A DNA stretch of 25,277 bases from CAZMCH01 sp964564735 (lineage in GTDB: Bacteria > Poribacteria > DTPJ01): assembly GCA_964564735.1 (NCBI GenBank), contig CAZMCH010000063.1, positions 1 to 25,277 of the forward strand, in the 5' to 3' direction. Below, one piece after another: positions 15,158 to 23,537 of the stretch. The translations under genes were made by a program, and so were the position numbers. The notes under the pieces were generated by a model, which saw only the letters and a program-made list of their open reading frames with translations, ran no database searches and was not told where the DNA came from. Numbering within the stretch: position 1 is the first letter of the stretch; each line of letters opens with the position of its first letter.

Positions 15158-17974
15158 ATGTGGGCAATACATTTTAATTTAACAAAACAAAAAGTCTTTT
15201 TATTTGTTTTTTTCTTCATCATGCTTATAGCACCAGCAAGGGTATTTTCATTTACACCATTCTTTTTTGATGTTGAGGCTTTCTCTGTTGATGAAAATGA
15301 TGATGGTGGCGATGATTATATTCTAGCCAGATTTGATATAGACCTTGATGAAGAGGTTACAGCCAATATTACAGTCAATGCCAAGCTTTACAATAGCACA
15401 GGCGTTACCGTCGATACAGAGGCAAAATCATATCAGGTTATAGGTCAACAAGCTGAATACTATGAATTAAGACTAGACCCCGTTCCTAACATAGCTGGAA
15501 CTTATTCCATATATTTAACAATAACCAATTCATCAGAAACAGCAAGTATTTCGAATATATCTTATAACCCCGAATCTGGTAGTAAACCAATACCTTACTT
15601 TGCAGACATTATCATTAATACAAAACCAGATTCTATAGTAGTTGAATTTGATGTGGATTTGGTTCAGGAAATATTATCTGATGTTAAAGTAGAAATAACG
15701 CTGAGTGATTCTGATGGAATAAGGGTCGACTCTCAATTTATCAATTATAAATCATTCTTTGAAGATATTGATTACAAAACGATGACATTCAAACCATCCA
15801 AAGAAGATTTATATTTGATAACTTTTATGGTATATCCTCAGGGGAGTGGAAGCTATACGGATTCATATCTCGCAAATGTCATATATCCTCCCGGATCAGG
15901 CGCATTTTTCAAGACATATAAATCATCAATAAGTGGCGATTCATTAAGAGTAGATTTTGATGTTGATCTATATTACAACATCAAAGAAATCGTTTCAGTA
16001 GAAGTAATATTATATGATTCTACAAATGATCCAGTAGATTATAAATATATCTCTTATTTTACGTATGGAACAAATAACGATGCCAAAAACGTCATGTTTG
16101 AAACCTCAAAATTACATGGCGACATATATTATGTAGAATTGATTATATATGTTGATAACTATCCATCAACTTATGGATATATTACTGATATTGCACTTGG
16201 AAGTTTCATTATTAATGCAAAAGCAAATAACAACGGAAAAATTATTCCTTCTGGAGAAGTGATATTAAAATATGGTGCAAGTCAGAAATTCGCTATCACA
16301 CCATCAGAAGGATACCATATTCTTGATGTCAAGGTTGATGATGAATCAAAAGGTGCTTTGGATACTTACGAATTCAAAGACATAAAGGCTAATCACTCGA
16401 TAGAAGCGACTTTTGCGATTGATAAATACACAATTAATGTCAAAGCTGGTGAAGGTGGAAATATATCACCTGCTGAAAACATCACTGTTGAACATGGCGC
16501 AAGTCAGAAATTCACTATCACACAAACAGAGGGATACCGCATCGCTGATGTCAAGATTGACAATGAGTCAAAAGGGGCTTTGGATAATTACGAATTCAAG
16601 GACATAAAGGCTAATCACTCGATAGAAGCGACTTTTGCGACTGATAAATACACAATTAATGTCAAAGCTGGTGAAGGTGGAAATATATCACCTGCTGAAA
16701 ACATCACTGTTGAGCATGGTGCAAGCCAGAAATTCGCTATCACACCATCAGAGGGATACCATATTCTTGATGTCAAGGTTGATGATGAATCAAAAGGAGC
16801 TTTGGATAATTATGAATTCAAAGACATAAAGGCTAATCACTCGATAGAAGCGACTTTTGCGATTGATAAATACACAATTAATGTCAAAGCTGGTGAAGGT
16901 GGAAATATATCACCTGCTGAAAACATCACTGTTGAACATGGCGCAAGTCAGAAATTCACTATCACACAAACAGAGGGATACCATATTGCTGATGTCAAAA
17001 TTAATGGAGAATCAAAAGGCAAAATAACAGAATATATATTCAATAATGTTAAATCCGATAATACAATCGAAGCCAGTTTTGAGATTGACTATATCAAAGG
17101 TGATGTAAATGAAGATGGAGCTATAAAATCAAACGATGCGCAGATAGTTTTGTTATACTTAGTGCAATTGAAAACACTAACAGAACATCAAATTATGTTA
17201 GCAGATATTGACGATAATGGCATAGTTAATATAAAAGACGTAATGATAATTCTACAAAAGTCGGTTGGTTTATTAGCACCTCCCCAAAAAAGTCATGGTC
17301 AAATCAGCATGAAATTACCGGAATTACATGGTATCGCCAACGAATATGTAACAATGCCAATTAAGATAGATAATATAAAAGATGTTGCTTGTGGATTTAT
17401 CCGTCTTTCATACAATAGCAAGGTCTTGAAGGCAATACAAGTTAATTCTGATAATAATATGCTTCTCGCAAGCAATGTTGATGAAGATGGCACTGTTTAC
17501 ATTGGCTTTGTATTTAATGATAACCCAAATGGCATGGCTTTGTCAGACATAAAATTTCAGATATTATCTGATGATGTTTCCAATATAAGCATAACCGAAG
17601 CAGAATTTTATAGTGCAGATAGAACTAAGCTAGTAACAAAACAAGTAGATAGTTTTTTCCGATCTTGGGCGATACCCGCCGAAAATAACGCATTATTTCA
17701 GAATTATCCAAATCCTTTTAATCCAGAAACTTGGATACCCTTTCAATTAAAGTCTGACAGCAATGTCAGTATTGTCATATATAGCCAAACGGGTGAAATG
17801 GTTAGAACACTTGATTTAGGGCATAAACCAGCAGGCGTATATATAACAAATGGCAGGGCAGGCTACTGGGATGGCAAAAATTCGTCAGGTGAAAAAGTTG
17901 CCAGTGGAGTTTATTTTTATAGCCTAAAAACAGGAAAATTTCACGCTATACGAAAAATGATAATACTAGAATAA
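15158..17974 (+). CDS. Secreted multidomain protein: InlB-like repeats, dockerin, cohesin-like, FlgD-type sorting domain
   Basis: The 938-aa product has a signal peptide (about residues 1-31, VFS). Three related beta domains of about 100 aa follow (33-345; each has a VEFDVDL-like strand). Four divergent InlB B-type repeats of about 74 aa come next (348-645; GASQKF, EGYHI.DVK, ANHSIEATF). A dockerin (about 646-705) has two calcium loops, DVNEDGAIKSND and DIDDNGIVNIKD. A cohesin-like domain (about 713-838, ACGFIRLSYNSKVL) and a C-terminal FlgD-type Ig/sorting domain (about 848-938, NYPNPFNPETWIPF to ARKMIILE-like end) complete it. It is probably an adhesive or scaffolding surface protein. ATG 15158 lacks a strong ribosome site but gives a complete signal peptide. 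A long leader precedes it. Confidence 0.88.
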   Translation: MWAIHFNLTKQKVFLFVFFFIMLIAPARVFSFTPFFFDVEAFSVDENDDGGDDYILARFDIDLDEEVTANITVNAKLYNSTGVTVDTEAKSYQVIGQQAEYYELRLDPVPNIAGTYSIYLTITNSSETASISNISYNPESGSKPIPYFADIIINTKPDSIVVEFDVDLVQEILSDVKVEITLSDSDGIRVDSQFINYKSFFEDIDYKTMTFKPSKEDLYLITFMVYPQGSGSYTDSYLANVIYPPGSGAFFKTYKSSISGDSLRVDFDVDLYYNIKEIVSVEVILYDSTNDPVDYKYISYFTYGTNNDAKNVMFETSKLHGDIYYVELIIYVDNYPSTYGYITDIALGSFIINAKANNNGKIIPSGEVILKYGASQKFAITPSEGYHILDVKVDDESKGALDTYEFKDIKANHSIEATFAIDKYTINVKAGEGGNISPAENITVEHGASQKFTITQTEGYRIADVKIDNESKGALDNYEFKDIKANHSIEATFATDKYTINVKAGEGGNISPAENITVEHGASQKFAITPSEGYHILDVKVDDESKGALDNYEFKDIKANHSIEATFAIDKYTINVKAGEGGNISPAENITVEHGASQKFTITQTEGYHIADVKINGESKGKITEYIFNNVKSDNTIEASFEIDYIKGDVNEDGAIKSNDAQIVLLYLVQLKTLTEHQIMLADIDDNGIVNIKDVMIILQKSVGLLAPPQKSHGQISMKLPELHGIANEYVTMPIKIDNIKDVACGFIRLSYNSKVLKAIQVNSDNNMLLASNVDEDGTVYIGFVFNDNPNGMALSDIKFQILSDDVSNISITEAEFYSADRTKLVTKQVDSFFRSWAIPAENNALFQNYPNPFNPETWIPFQLKSDSNVSIVIYSQTGEMVRTLDLGHKPAGVYITNGRAGYWDGKNSSGEKVASGVYFYSLKTGKFHAIRKMIILE
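16205..17092 (+). repeat. Four tandem 222-bp repeats inside the 938-aa protein gene
   Basis: Units lie at 16205-16426, 16427-16648, 16649-16870 and 16871-17092. Units 2-4 are nearly identical in DNA at their 5' parts; unit 1 diverges at its start. Units 1 and 3 share ITPSEGYHILDVKVDD, while units 2 and 4 share ITQTEGY.IADVKI, so the present array looks like duplication of a two-unit block of 444 bp. Such identity suggests recent expansion, and copy number may vary between strains. Confidence 0.9.
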
Positions 17975-18025
17975 AAAATGATCCTTCGTCATGATATAAA
18001 TACCGTCTATCTCAATTTCTTACGA

Positions 18026-18054
18026 TTGATTACTCACAAAAAAGCAAATATATT
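18026..18054 (+). promoter_or_regulatory. Putative promoter of the second URO-D-family gene
   Basis: TTGATT (18026-18031), 17 bases, then TATATT (18049-18054). It would start transcription about 85 bases before the ATG at 18146. The -35 match is only four of six, so this is tentative in AT-rich DNA. Confidence 0.3.
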
Positions 18055-18145
18055 CTTTACATTAAAAGCGATCTCATGATATATATAATTGAGTTACTAA
18101 TATTAATTGAAAAATAAATCAATGACATTAGAAAGGAACTTGATT

Positions 18146-19210
18146 ATGACTTATCGTGAGCTTTTCAACGAGATCATGTTTTATGGTAAATTTGACCGAA
18201 TGCCCGTTATTCACTGGGCTGGCTGGCAAGAGACTCGTGAAAGATGGTTAAAAGAAGGACTCCCTACTGATAAAAGCGAACATGAGTTTTTCAATACTGT
18301 TCCTATGTGGACTGGAGTTGGCGTTAATCTAGGACTTATGCCCGGTTTTGAATATGAATTAATAGAGGAAACAGATGAATATAGCATATATCGTGGCGGT
18401 GATGGTGTTGTTTGCCAAGATTGGAAAAATAAAAGCTGTATTCCTCACTATGTTGATTTCACATTAAAAAGTGCAAAAGAATGGGATGATTTCAAGAAGA
18501 GATTACAACCCGACCCTGCGCGTATTCCCAGCAATCTAGATCAAATCATCGCCAATGCAGAAGCATCAGGATTACCTATATTTATTGGAACTGCATCAAT
18601 GATGGGCTGGATACGCAATTGGATGGGCGTTCAAAATATGTCTTTTCTTATGTATGACGATCCCGATGTTTATGCGGATATGGTAAACACTTTGGCTGAT
18701 TTGACATGCTGGGGAATAGACCAGGTTCTGCCCAAGATTAAGGTTGATGGTGGTTTTGGGTGGGAAGATATTTGTGGTAGTTCAGGACCTCTGGTAAGCC
18801 CTAGCGTTTTTGATAGATGCGTTTCGCAAGGCTATCGTAAGATACGCAACAAGCTAGAGGAATATGGCGTAAAATTATATGGAATCGATACAGATGGGGA
18901 TGTAACTGCCCTCATAGGACACTGGCTCGATGCTGGCGTTAATCTTCAATTTCCGATTCAGGTTAGCCCGTTTGGCGGAGATGCAATGAAATTCCGCAAA
19001 ATGTATGGAAAAGAGCTTCGTGTTATCGGTAATTTCGATAAACTCGCCCTTGAAAGAGGACATGACGCAATAGATGCAGAAATACAGCGTTTGCTTCCTT
19101 TAATGAAAGAAGGCGGATTTATATTAATGCCAGATCATCTTATCACTCCAGGAGTTGCTCTTGAAGATTATATCTGGTATTTAGAAAGAATCAGGAATTT
19201 AAGGTTCTGA
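18146..19210 (+). CDS. URO-D-family protein, second copy
   Basis: The frame opens at a TTG at 18107, but the ATG at 18146 is preferred because AAAGGA lies just upstream; this gives 354 aa. It shares with the protein at 5360-6454 the order WEDICGSSGPLVSP, IDTDGD, AGVNLQFP, GNFDKLALERG and MPDHLITPGVALEDY, so the two are divergent paralogues of the URO-D/MtaA superfamily. Again DTD stands where zinc-dependent methyltransferases have HxC, and the HemE N-terminal signature is missing. Substrate and reaction are unknown. It is monocistronic, followed by a strong hairpin at 19255-19300. Confidence 0.85.
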   Translation: MTYRELFNEIMFYGKFDRMPVIHWAGWQETRERWLKEGLPTDKSEHEFFNTVPMWTGVGVNLGLMPGFEYELIEETDEYSIYRGGDGVVCQDWKNKSCIPHYVDFTLKSAKEWDDFKKRLQPDPARIPSNLDQIIANAEASGLPIFIGTASMMGWIRNWMGVQNMSFLMYDDPDVYADMVNTLADLTCWGIDQVLPKIKVDGGFGWEDICGSSGPLVSPSVFDRCVSQGYRKIRNKLEEYGVKLYGIDTDGDVTALIGHWLDAGVNLQFPIQVSPFGGDAMKFRKMYGKELRVIGNFDKLALERGHDAIDAEIQRLLPLMKEGGFILMPDHLITPGVALEDYIWYLERIRNLRF

Positions 19211-19254
19211 TTTTTTCATTAATCACACATAAAAAGGAATTAAAGGGAATATAG

Positions 19255-19308
19255 ACACTGAATAACTCAATAAATTCGCTAGCTTTTTGTTATTCAGTGT
19301 TTCTTATT
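19255..19308 (+). terminator. Hairpin terminator after the second URO-D-family gene
   Basis: ACACTGAATAAC (19255-19266) and GTTATTCAGTGT (19289-19300) form a perfect 12-bp stem with a 22-base loop, followed by TTCTTATTG. The T-run is interrupted, but the stem is long and lies 44 bases after the stop codon. The rest of 19211-19402 shows nothing else recognisable. Confidence 0.55.
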
Positions 19309-19402
19309 GAATAATATTGATTATAGTTAATATTTTAAAATACATTGCTTTAACAAATAATTAGATTTTTTCTAGTTTATACTTTAATATATAGGGGGTA
19401 AT

Positions 19403-19522
19403 ATGAAAGCAAGTGAAACTAGATTTCAGCCAATTATCGAAGGCACAAAGCAATATATTGTTCCATTGTTTCAACGAGCTTATAGTTGGGATAAGAAAGA
19501 ATGGTTACTTTGTTTAGCTTAA
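19403..19522 (+). pseudogene. Truncated N-terminus of a DUF262 (GmrSD-like) protein
   Basis: A 39-codon frame with ribosome site AGGGGG 4-5 bases upstream encodes a start reading KASETRFQPII, then QYIVPLFQRAYSWDKKEW, and stops soon after. The VPLFQR.YSW motif is the N-terminal hallmark of DUF262 proteins (GmrS side of GmrSD modification-dependent restriction enzymes and related ParB-fold nucleases), which normally run to several hundred residues. Everything after the motif is missing, so this is a remnant, although start codon and ribosome site are intact. It sits directly before a toxin-antitoxin pair. Confidence 0.7.
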
Positions 19523-19613
19523 CTTTTCAGCGAAAAGCATTTATAATTTTTGCATACAAGCAATCGAATTAATAAATTTATCCGCAGAAGATTGGAAAGT
19601 AGAGACAGAATAA
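19521..19613 (+). other. Possible C-terminal fragment of a decayed gene
   Basis: A stop-terminated frame reads SIYNFCIQAIELINLSAEDW and then KVETE before TAA at 19611-19613. It has no start codon of its own and lies between the DUF262 remnant and the antitoxin gene. It could be the tail of a gene whose middle was deleted. I cannot assign a family, and it may be chance open frame. Confidence 0.2.
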
Positions 19614-19646
19614 TACGTTTTTATTGGAGTGAAGGAGTGTAAAAAT

Positions 19647-19919
19647 ATGAAATTTGTCAATATAAGAGAGCTAAAAAATAAAACGTCTGAAATATTGCAG
19701 ATGACGCAAGATAATGATATTATTGTTATCTCCGAGAGCAAGCCGATTGCAATTATTCGACATTTTAATGAAGATGAACTAGAGGATTATGTGTTAATGA
19801 ATCATCCAGATTTCCTGTCACAGATGGAAAAATCATATCAAGATGCAAAAGCAGGGAAAGTAACAGATATTGATAAATATCTTGACTCATTAAAAGCAGA
19901 GGACACAGATGCCATTTGA
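19647..19919 (+). CDS. Phd/YefM-family antitoxin
   Basis: The 90-aa protein begins MKFVNIRELKNKTSEILQ and continues with DIIVISESKPIAIIRHF, the DNA-binding Phd/YefM fold in which the antitoxin represses its own operon. The C-terminal acidic part (from about residue 45) should wrap the toxin. The frame extends upstream to 19629, but the ATG at 19647 is placed correctly behind GAAGGAG. Its end overlaps the toxin start by 11 bases, so the two are translationally coupled. Confidence 0.88.
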   Translation: MKFVNIRELKNKTSEILQMTQDNDIIVISESKPIAIIRHFNEDELEDYVLMNHPDFLSQMEKSYQDAKAGKVTDIDKYLDSLKAEDTDAI

Positions 19920-20193
19920 AGTCTTATTACCTGATACAGTAAAAGATCAATTGTCTCATCTTCCACGAGATATCAGGCAACGTATTGCGCAAGAGATTAA
20001 AACATTACAGGATTTTCCTTTTCCTCATGGAAATACTATACGTCGTATTCAAGGCTCAAAGAAACCAATTTATCGTATGAGAGTTGGTGATTATCGTGTG
20101 ATCTATAATCTGGATACTCAGAAAAAACAGGCAATTATATTGTCTGTTGTTCATCGTCAGAATTTAGAGTCAGCTTTAAAGACATTATTATAA
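19909..20193 (+). CDS. RelE/ParE-superfamily toxin
   Basis: The 94-aa protein has the RelE fold signatures: DTVKDQLSHLPRDIRQRIAQ in the helical hairpin, IRRIQGSKKPIYRMRVGDYR in the central strands and VIYNLD followed by IILSVVHRQN at the C-terminus. RelE members cleave mRNA at the ribosome, whereas ParE members poison gyrase. The conserved YRMRVGDYRVIY segment and the basic and His residues near the end favour the RelE type. The gene begins inside the antitoxin gene, as in most phd/relE-type pairs, and appears intact. Confidence 0.9.
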   Translation: MPFEVLLPDTVKDQLSHLPRDIRQRIAQEIKTLQDFPFPHGNTIRRIQGSKKPIYRMRVGDYRVIYNLDTQKKQAIILSVVHRQNLESALKTLL

Positions 20194-20235
20194 CAAATTA
20201 AATGATACATAATTTTTATATGAAAGGAAACTTAA

Positions 20236-21507
20236 ATGGCAGAAAAACTAGCATTAAAAGGCGGGGAACGGACAGTTCCACAGGGATTTATTAAACCATG
20301 GCCTCATGTTACGGATGCAGATAAACAAGCTGTTGCGGAAGTCCTAACGACTGCGCGCATAAATGAACAGCAAAATATTCAGGCAGGAGGATTAGCAAAA
20401 GAATGGGCTGAATATATGGGCGTGAAATATTGCATCCCTGTAAATAGTGGAACTGCAGGATTGCATTTGTGCGTTGCAGGACTTGGCATTGGACCTGGAG
20501 ATGAGGTTATCATTCCCGCATTTACATTCTGGGCAACTGCTGCGGCTGTATTACATCATAACGCTATACCAGTATTCGTTGACATTGATCCAAAGACATA
20601 TTGCATTGATCCTGCATTAATAGAGGAAAAAATTAACGAAAGAACAAAGGCAATTATGCCCGTTCATATTCACGGTATGCCTGCGGATATGGATCCAATT
20701 ATTGAGATAGCAAAAAAGCATAATCTATATGTCATTGAAGATGTTGCACAAGCTCACGGTGCAAAATATAAGGGTCGTTTGTGTGGATCAATGGGCGATG
20801 CGGCAGGATACAGCACGCAGATGTCAAAGACGCTTAGTAGCGGTTGTCAAGGTGGATTATTTACAACAAATGATGAGTTAGTATATAAAAGAGCAGCATT
20901 ACTGCAATATTTTGGTGAGATAGTTGTCCCCGGCAAAGAACGTGAAGAACAGCAGTATAACGCTTGCGGACTCGGCTGGATGTATAGAGGCGATATGTTC
21001 AGTCAGGCATTTGTTAGAAGTCAGCTAAAAAGGCTTGATGAAAATAACGCTTTAAGACGTGAAAATTGCCACTATTTAACGGAACATTTAAGCAAAATAA
21101 AGGGAATTGAAACGCCTTATGTACCTTCGGAATGTTATCATGTCTATTATAATTATGTTGTTGGTTTCAATCCCAAAGAACTTGGTTTAGATATTTCAGC
21201 AGGAACTCTCAAAGAAAAGGTTCAAGAAGCACTAAACGCAGAAGGAGTGCCAGTAGGTCAATGGCAAAGAATGCCAGTTCCAGCGCAAGATATATTCCAA
21301 AAAAAGATTGGTTACGGAAATGGATGTCCCTGGAAATGCCAAAACTCAACAATTGAATATAGAGGCGAAGATTATCCGAAATCAATGGAGTTCATTGATT
21401 CACATTGTTACATTTTTGATGTAAATCCGCCTAATAATCTGGAACTAATGAAGCTATATGTTGCAGGATTTCAGAAAGTTATGGATAATTTAGATCAAAT
21501 ATTATAA
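20236..21507 (+). CDS. DegT/DnrJ/EryC1/StrS-family PLP aminotransferase
   Basis: The 423-aa protein is a fold-type I PLP enzyme of the sugar aminotransferase family. It has the cofactor-phosphate segment NSGTAGLHL (about 70-78), PAFTFWATAAAVL, the PLP-ring Asp in EDVAQAHGAKYKG (about 168-180) and the Schiff-base Lys198 in YSTQMSKTLSSGCQGG. Family members usually transfer an amino group to a keto-sugar nucleotide or dehydrate such sugars; AHBA-synthase-like members also exist, so the substrate is open. AAAGGAAAC lies before the ATG. It starts 42 bp after the toxin gene and is followed by two secreted carbohydrate-binding proteins and a Gfo/Idh/MocA dehydrogenase, consistent with sugar metabolism. 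Confidence 0.92.
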   Translation: MAEKLALKGGERTVPQGFIKPWPHVTDADKQAVAEVLTTARINEQQNIQAGGLAKEWAEYMGVKYCIPVNSGTAGLHLCVAGLGIGPGDEVIIPAFTFWATAAAVLHHNAIPVFVDIDPKTYCIDPALIEEKINERTKAIMPVHIHGMPADMDPIIEIAKKHNLYVIEDVAQAHGAKYKGRLCGSMGDAAGYSTQMSKTLSSGCQGGLFTTNDELVYKRAALLQYFGEIVVPGKEREEQQYNACGLGWMYRGDMFSQAFVRSQLKRLDENNALRRENCHYLTEHLSKIKGIETPYVPSECYHVYYNYVVGFNPKELGLDISAGTLKEKVQEALNAEGVPVGQWQRMPVPAQDIFQKKIGYGNGCPWKCQNSTIEYRGEDYPKSMEFIDSHCYIFDVNPPNNLELMKLYVAGFQKVMDNLDQIL

Positions 21508-21517
21508 CAAAAACCTA

Positions 21518-21547
21518 TTGATCTATGCGATATAATTGGAATATAAT
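21518..21547 (+). promoter_or_regulatory. Putative promoter of the carbohydrate-binding protein genes
   Basis: TTGATC (21518-21523), 18 bases, then a perfect TATAAT (21542-21547). It lies 87 bases before the ATG at 21635, allowing a leader that contains AGGAGG. The -35 match is weak. Confidence 0.4.
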
Positions 21548-21634
21548 CTTCATTAGAAATTGTTAAAAATATGTAAAGTTTTAGCTAAATTAAGTATGCC
21601 ACAATGTTACAATCATATTCTAGGAGGTATTCTG

Positions 21635-22762
21635 ATGCCTATAAAGCAATTTTTAATCAGCTTATTCATAATTATATCGCTATTATTCAGCTTACCTGCT
21701 ATTGCACAAGATAAGGTTAATCTACTTGTAAATGGCGGTTTTGAAGATGGTATACCTGAACCTTGGTCTTTGTATGGCAATGCTCAGATGGAAGTTGTCG
21801 ACAAAATAAAAAAAGCTGCTGTTGACGAAAAAATCGTTGAAGGAAATTTTTGCCTTCATGTTACAGTTCCTGCAAAAGGAGCTAACTTTTGGGATGCTGG
21901 CTTACAGCATACAAAGCATGTTTTTGAGGCTGGCAAAGTTTATACGCTTTCCGCCTATCTCAAAAGCGCAAAAGGTAATTTACAAATCAATTTTAAGCCA
22001 GAATTAGCAGTCGATCCTTGGACTGCCTATGGATCAAGGTCTTTTACTATGACCGAGAAATGGCAAAAGTTTACGATTACAACCCCTCCAATGCCAGCAA
22101 ATGTTGATCCTGCTTCTATAACATTCCATATCGCCTATGATGCGGGTGAGTTCTGGATGGATGATGTCCAGTTTTATGAAGATAATCCAAAAGAACCTGA
22201 ACCAGAGAAAGAATTAGAAAACGGCACTTTTGAAGCAGGGAACACTGCTCCATGGAGCATGTATGGCGATGGTAAAATGGAAGTTGTCAAAAAACTAGAT
22301 GGTGCATTTATAAAAGAGGATATTCTTGAAGGAAGGTATGCTCTTCGTGTCGTTATAAACTCTAAGGGTGCGAACTTCTGGGATACAGGAGTTCAACATC
22401 AGGGTCATGTTTTTAGAAAAGGGAAAGCATATACGTTAGCTGCATTTCTTAAATCCAAAGAAGGGGGTATGCAGATAAATTTTAAGCCAGAATTGGCAAT
22501 TGATCCATGGACAGGTTTTGGAGAAAAGGAATTTCTCATGACAGAGGAATGGAAGGAATATTTTATAACAACTCCGCCTATGCCAAATGATATAAATCCT
22601 GCATCGATTACGTTCCATGTAGGCTATTCAAAAGGTGAATTTTGGATGGATGGAGTAAGGTTTTACGAGGGTGAATATGTAGAGCCAAAATTCGGCACTC
22701 CAAAAGCTGTTAGACCTCAAGGCAAATTATCATCAACCTGGGGAGATATAAAAAACGACTAG
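21635..22762 (+). CDS. Secreted protein with two tandem carbohydrate-binding modules
   Basis: The frame extends back to 21560, but the ATG at 21635 follows AGGAGG and gives a signal peptide (ISLFIIISLLFSLPAIA). The 375-aa product has two homologous beta-sandwich modules, about residues 28-180 and 192-345. They share (V/E)NG.FE.G...PWS.YG, GANFWD.G.QH, LQINFKPELA.DPWT and TITFH..Y..GEFWMD.V.FYE. This resembles CBM4/9-type modules that bind sugar chains. No catalytic domain is present. It ends with a short tail, AVRPQGKLSSTWGDIKND, also seen in the next protein. It probably binds glycans at the surface, and may be co-expressed with the following gene. Confidence 0.85.
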   Translation: MPIKQFLISLFIIISLLFSLPAIAQDKVNLLVNGGFEDGIPEPWSLYGNAQMEVVDKIKKAAVDEKIVEGNFCLHVTVPAKGANFWDAGLQHTKHVFEAGKVYTLSAYLKSAKGNLQINFKPELAVDPWTAYGSRSFTMTEKWQKFTITTPPMPANVDPASITFHIAYDAGEFWMDDVQFYEDNPKEPEPEKELENGTFEAGNTAPWSMYGDGKMEVVKKLDGAFIKEDILEGRYALRVVINSKGANFWDTGVQHQGHVFRKGKAYTLAAFLKSKEGGMQINFKPELAIDPWTGFGEKEFLMTEEWKEYFITTPPMPNDINPASITFHVGYSKGEFWMDGVRFYEGEYVEPKFGTPKAVRPQGKLSSTWGDIKND

Positions 22763-22849
22763 ATTAATCTTGCCAAACGAGTAATGCTTAATTTGCATAA
22801 TGAGGATTAAGTTTTCATTTAAAGTGTTCATATTAACAGGAGGTTTTCA

Positions 22850-23455
22850 ATGACAAAAACGAAATTTGCAATGATTTTACTTTTTGCTATTCTTGCAATC
22901 GTGATTGTAGGTCATGCTTATTCTGCTCCAGTGAATTTGTTGGCAAATGGCAACTTTGAAAGTGGAGCTATGGATCCTTGGACAACCTATGGTGCTATGA
23001 TAAAACCTGAGGTTGTCTCAAGTGGTGCAATTGAAGGCAAATATTGTCTTCATGTCGTATGCGATACAAAGGGTGCAAATTTCTGGGATGGTGGATTGCA
23101 ACATGCTGGACATACCTTTGATCAAGGAAAGATATACACACTTGTTGCTTTTCTAAAATCACCTCAGAAATTGCAGATTAATTTTAAGCCTGAATTAGCT
23201 CAGGATCCATGGACAGGATATGGCGATAAGGTTATGACCATGACAGAGAGTTGGGCGGAATATTATACAACAACCCCACCAATGCCAAATACTGTTAATC
23301 CAGCAACTGTAACATTCCATATAGCTTTTGATGTTGGCGAGTTTTATATTGATAACGTTCAGTTTTATGAGGGCGAATATGTCCCTGGGGCATCGTCTGC
23401 GGTTCAAGCGAAGGACAAACTTGCTACTGCATGGGGACAAATCAGAGCAAAATAA
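22850..23455 (+). CDS. Secreted protein with one carbohydrate-binding module
   Basis: The 201-aa product has a signal peptide (residues 1-25, HAYSA) and one module (about 27-178) homologous to both modules of the preceding gene: NLLANGNFESGAMDPWTTYG, GANFWDGGLQHAGHTFD, LQINFKPELAQDPWTGYG and GEFYIDNVQFYEGEY. It ends AVQAKDKLATAWGQIRAK, the same tail pattern as its neighbour. AGGAGG lies before the ATG. It looks like a duplicate reduced to one module and has no enzyme domain. A strong hairpin follows at 23499-23527. Confidence 0.85.
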   Translation: MTKTKFAMILLFAILAIVIVGHAYSAPVNLLANGNFESGAMDPWTTYGAMIKPEVVSSGAIEGKYCLHVVCDTKGANFWDGGLQHAGHTFDQGKIYTLVAFLKSPQKLQINFKPELAQDPWTGYGDKVMTMTESWAEYYTTTPPMPNTVNPATVTFHIAFDVGEFYIDNVQFYEGEYVPGASSAVQAKDKLATAWGQIRAK

Positions 23456-23498
23456 TTTGATTCTGTTTTTCAGATATAACTCGTTTGGCTAGATTTTA

Positions 23499-23537
23499 TG
23501 GTAGGATGTGAAATACACATCCTACCAAATTATTTTT
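23499..23537 (+). terminator. Terminator between convergent genes
   Basis: TGGTAGGATGTG (23499-23510) and CACATCCTACCA (23516-23527) form a perfect 12-bp stem with a 5-base loop, then AATTATTTTTAT. It ends the plus-strand gene. On the minus strand the run after the stem is poor in T, so it should work mainly for the plus strand. The last bases overlap the end of the minus-strand dehydrogenase gene. Confidence 0.8.
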
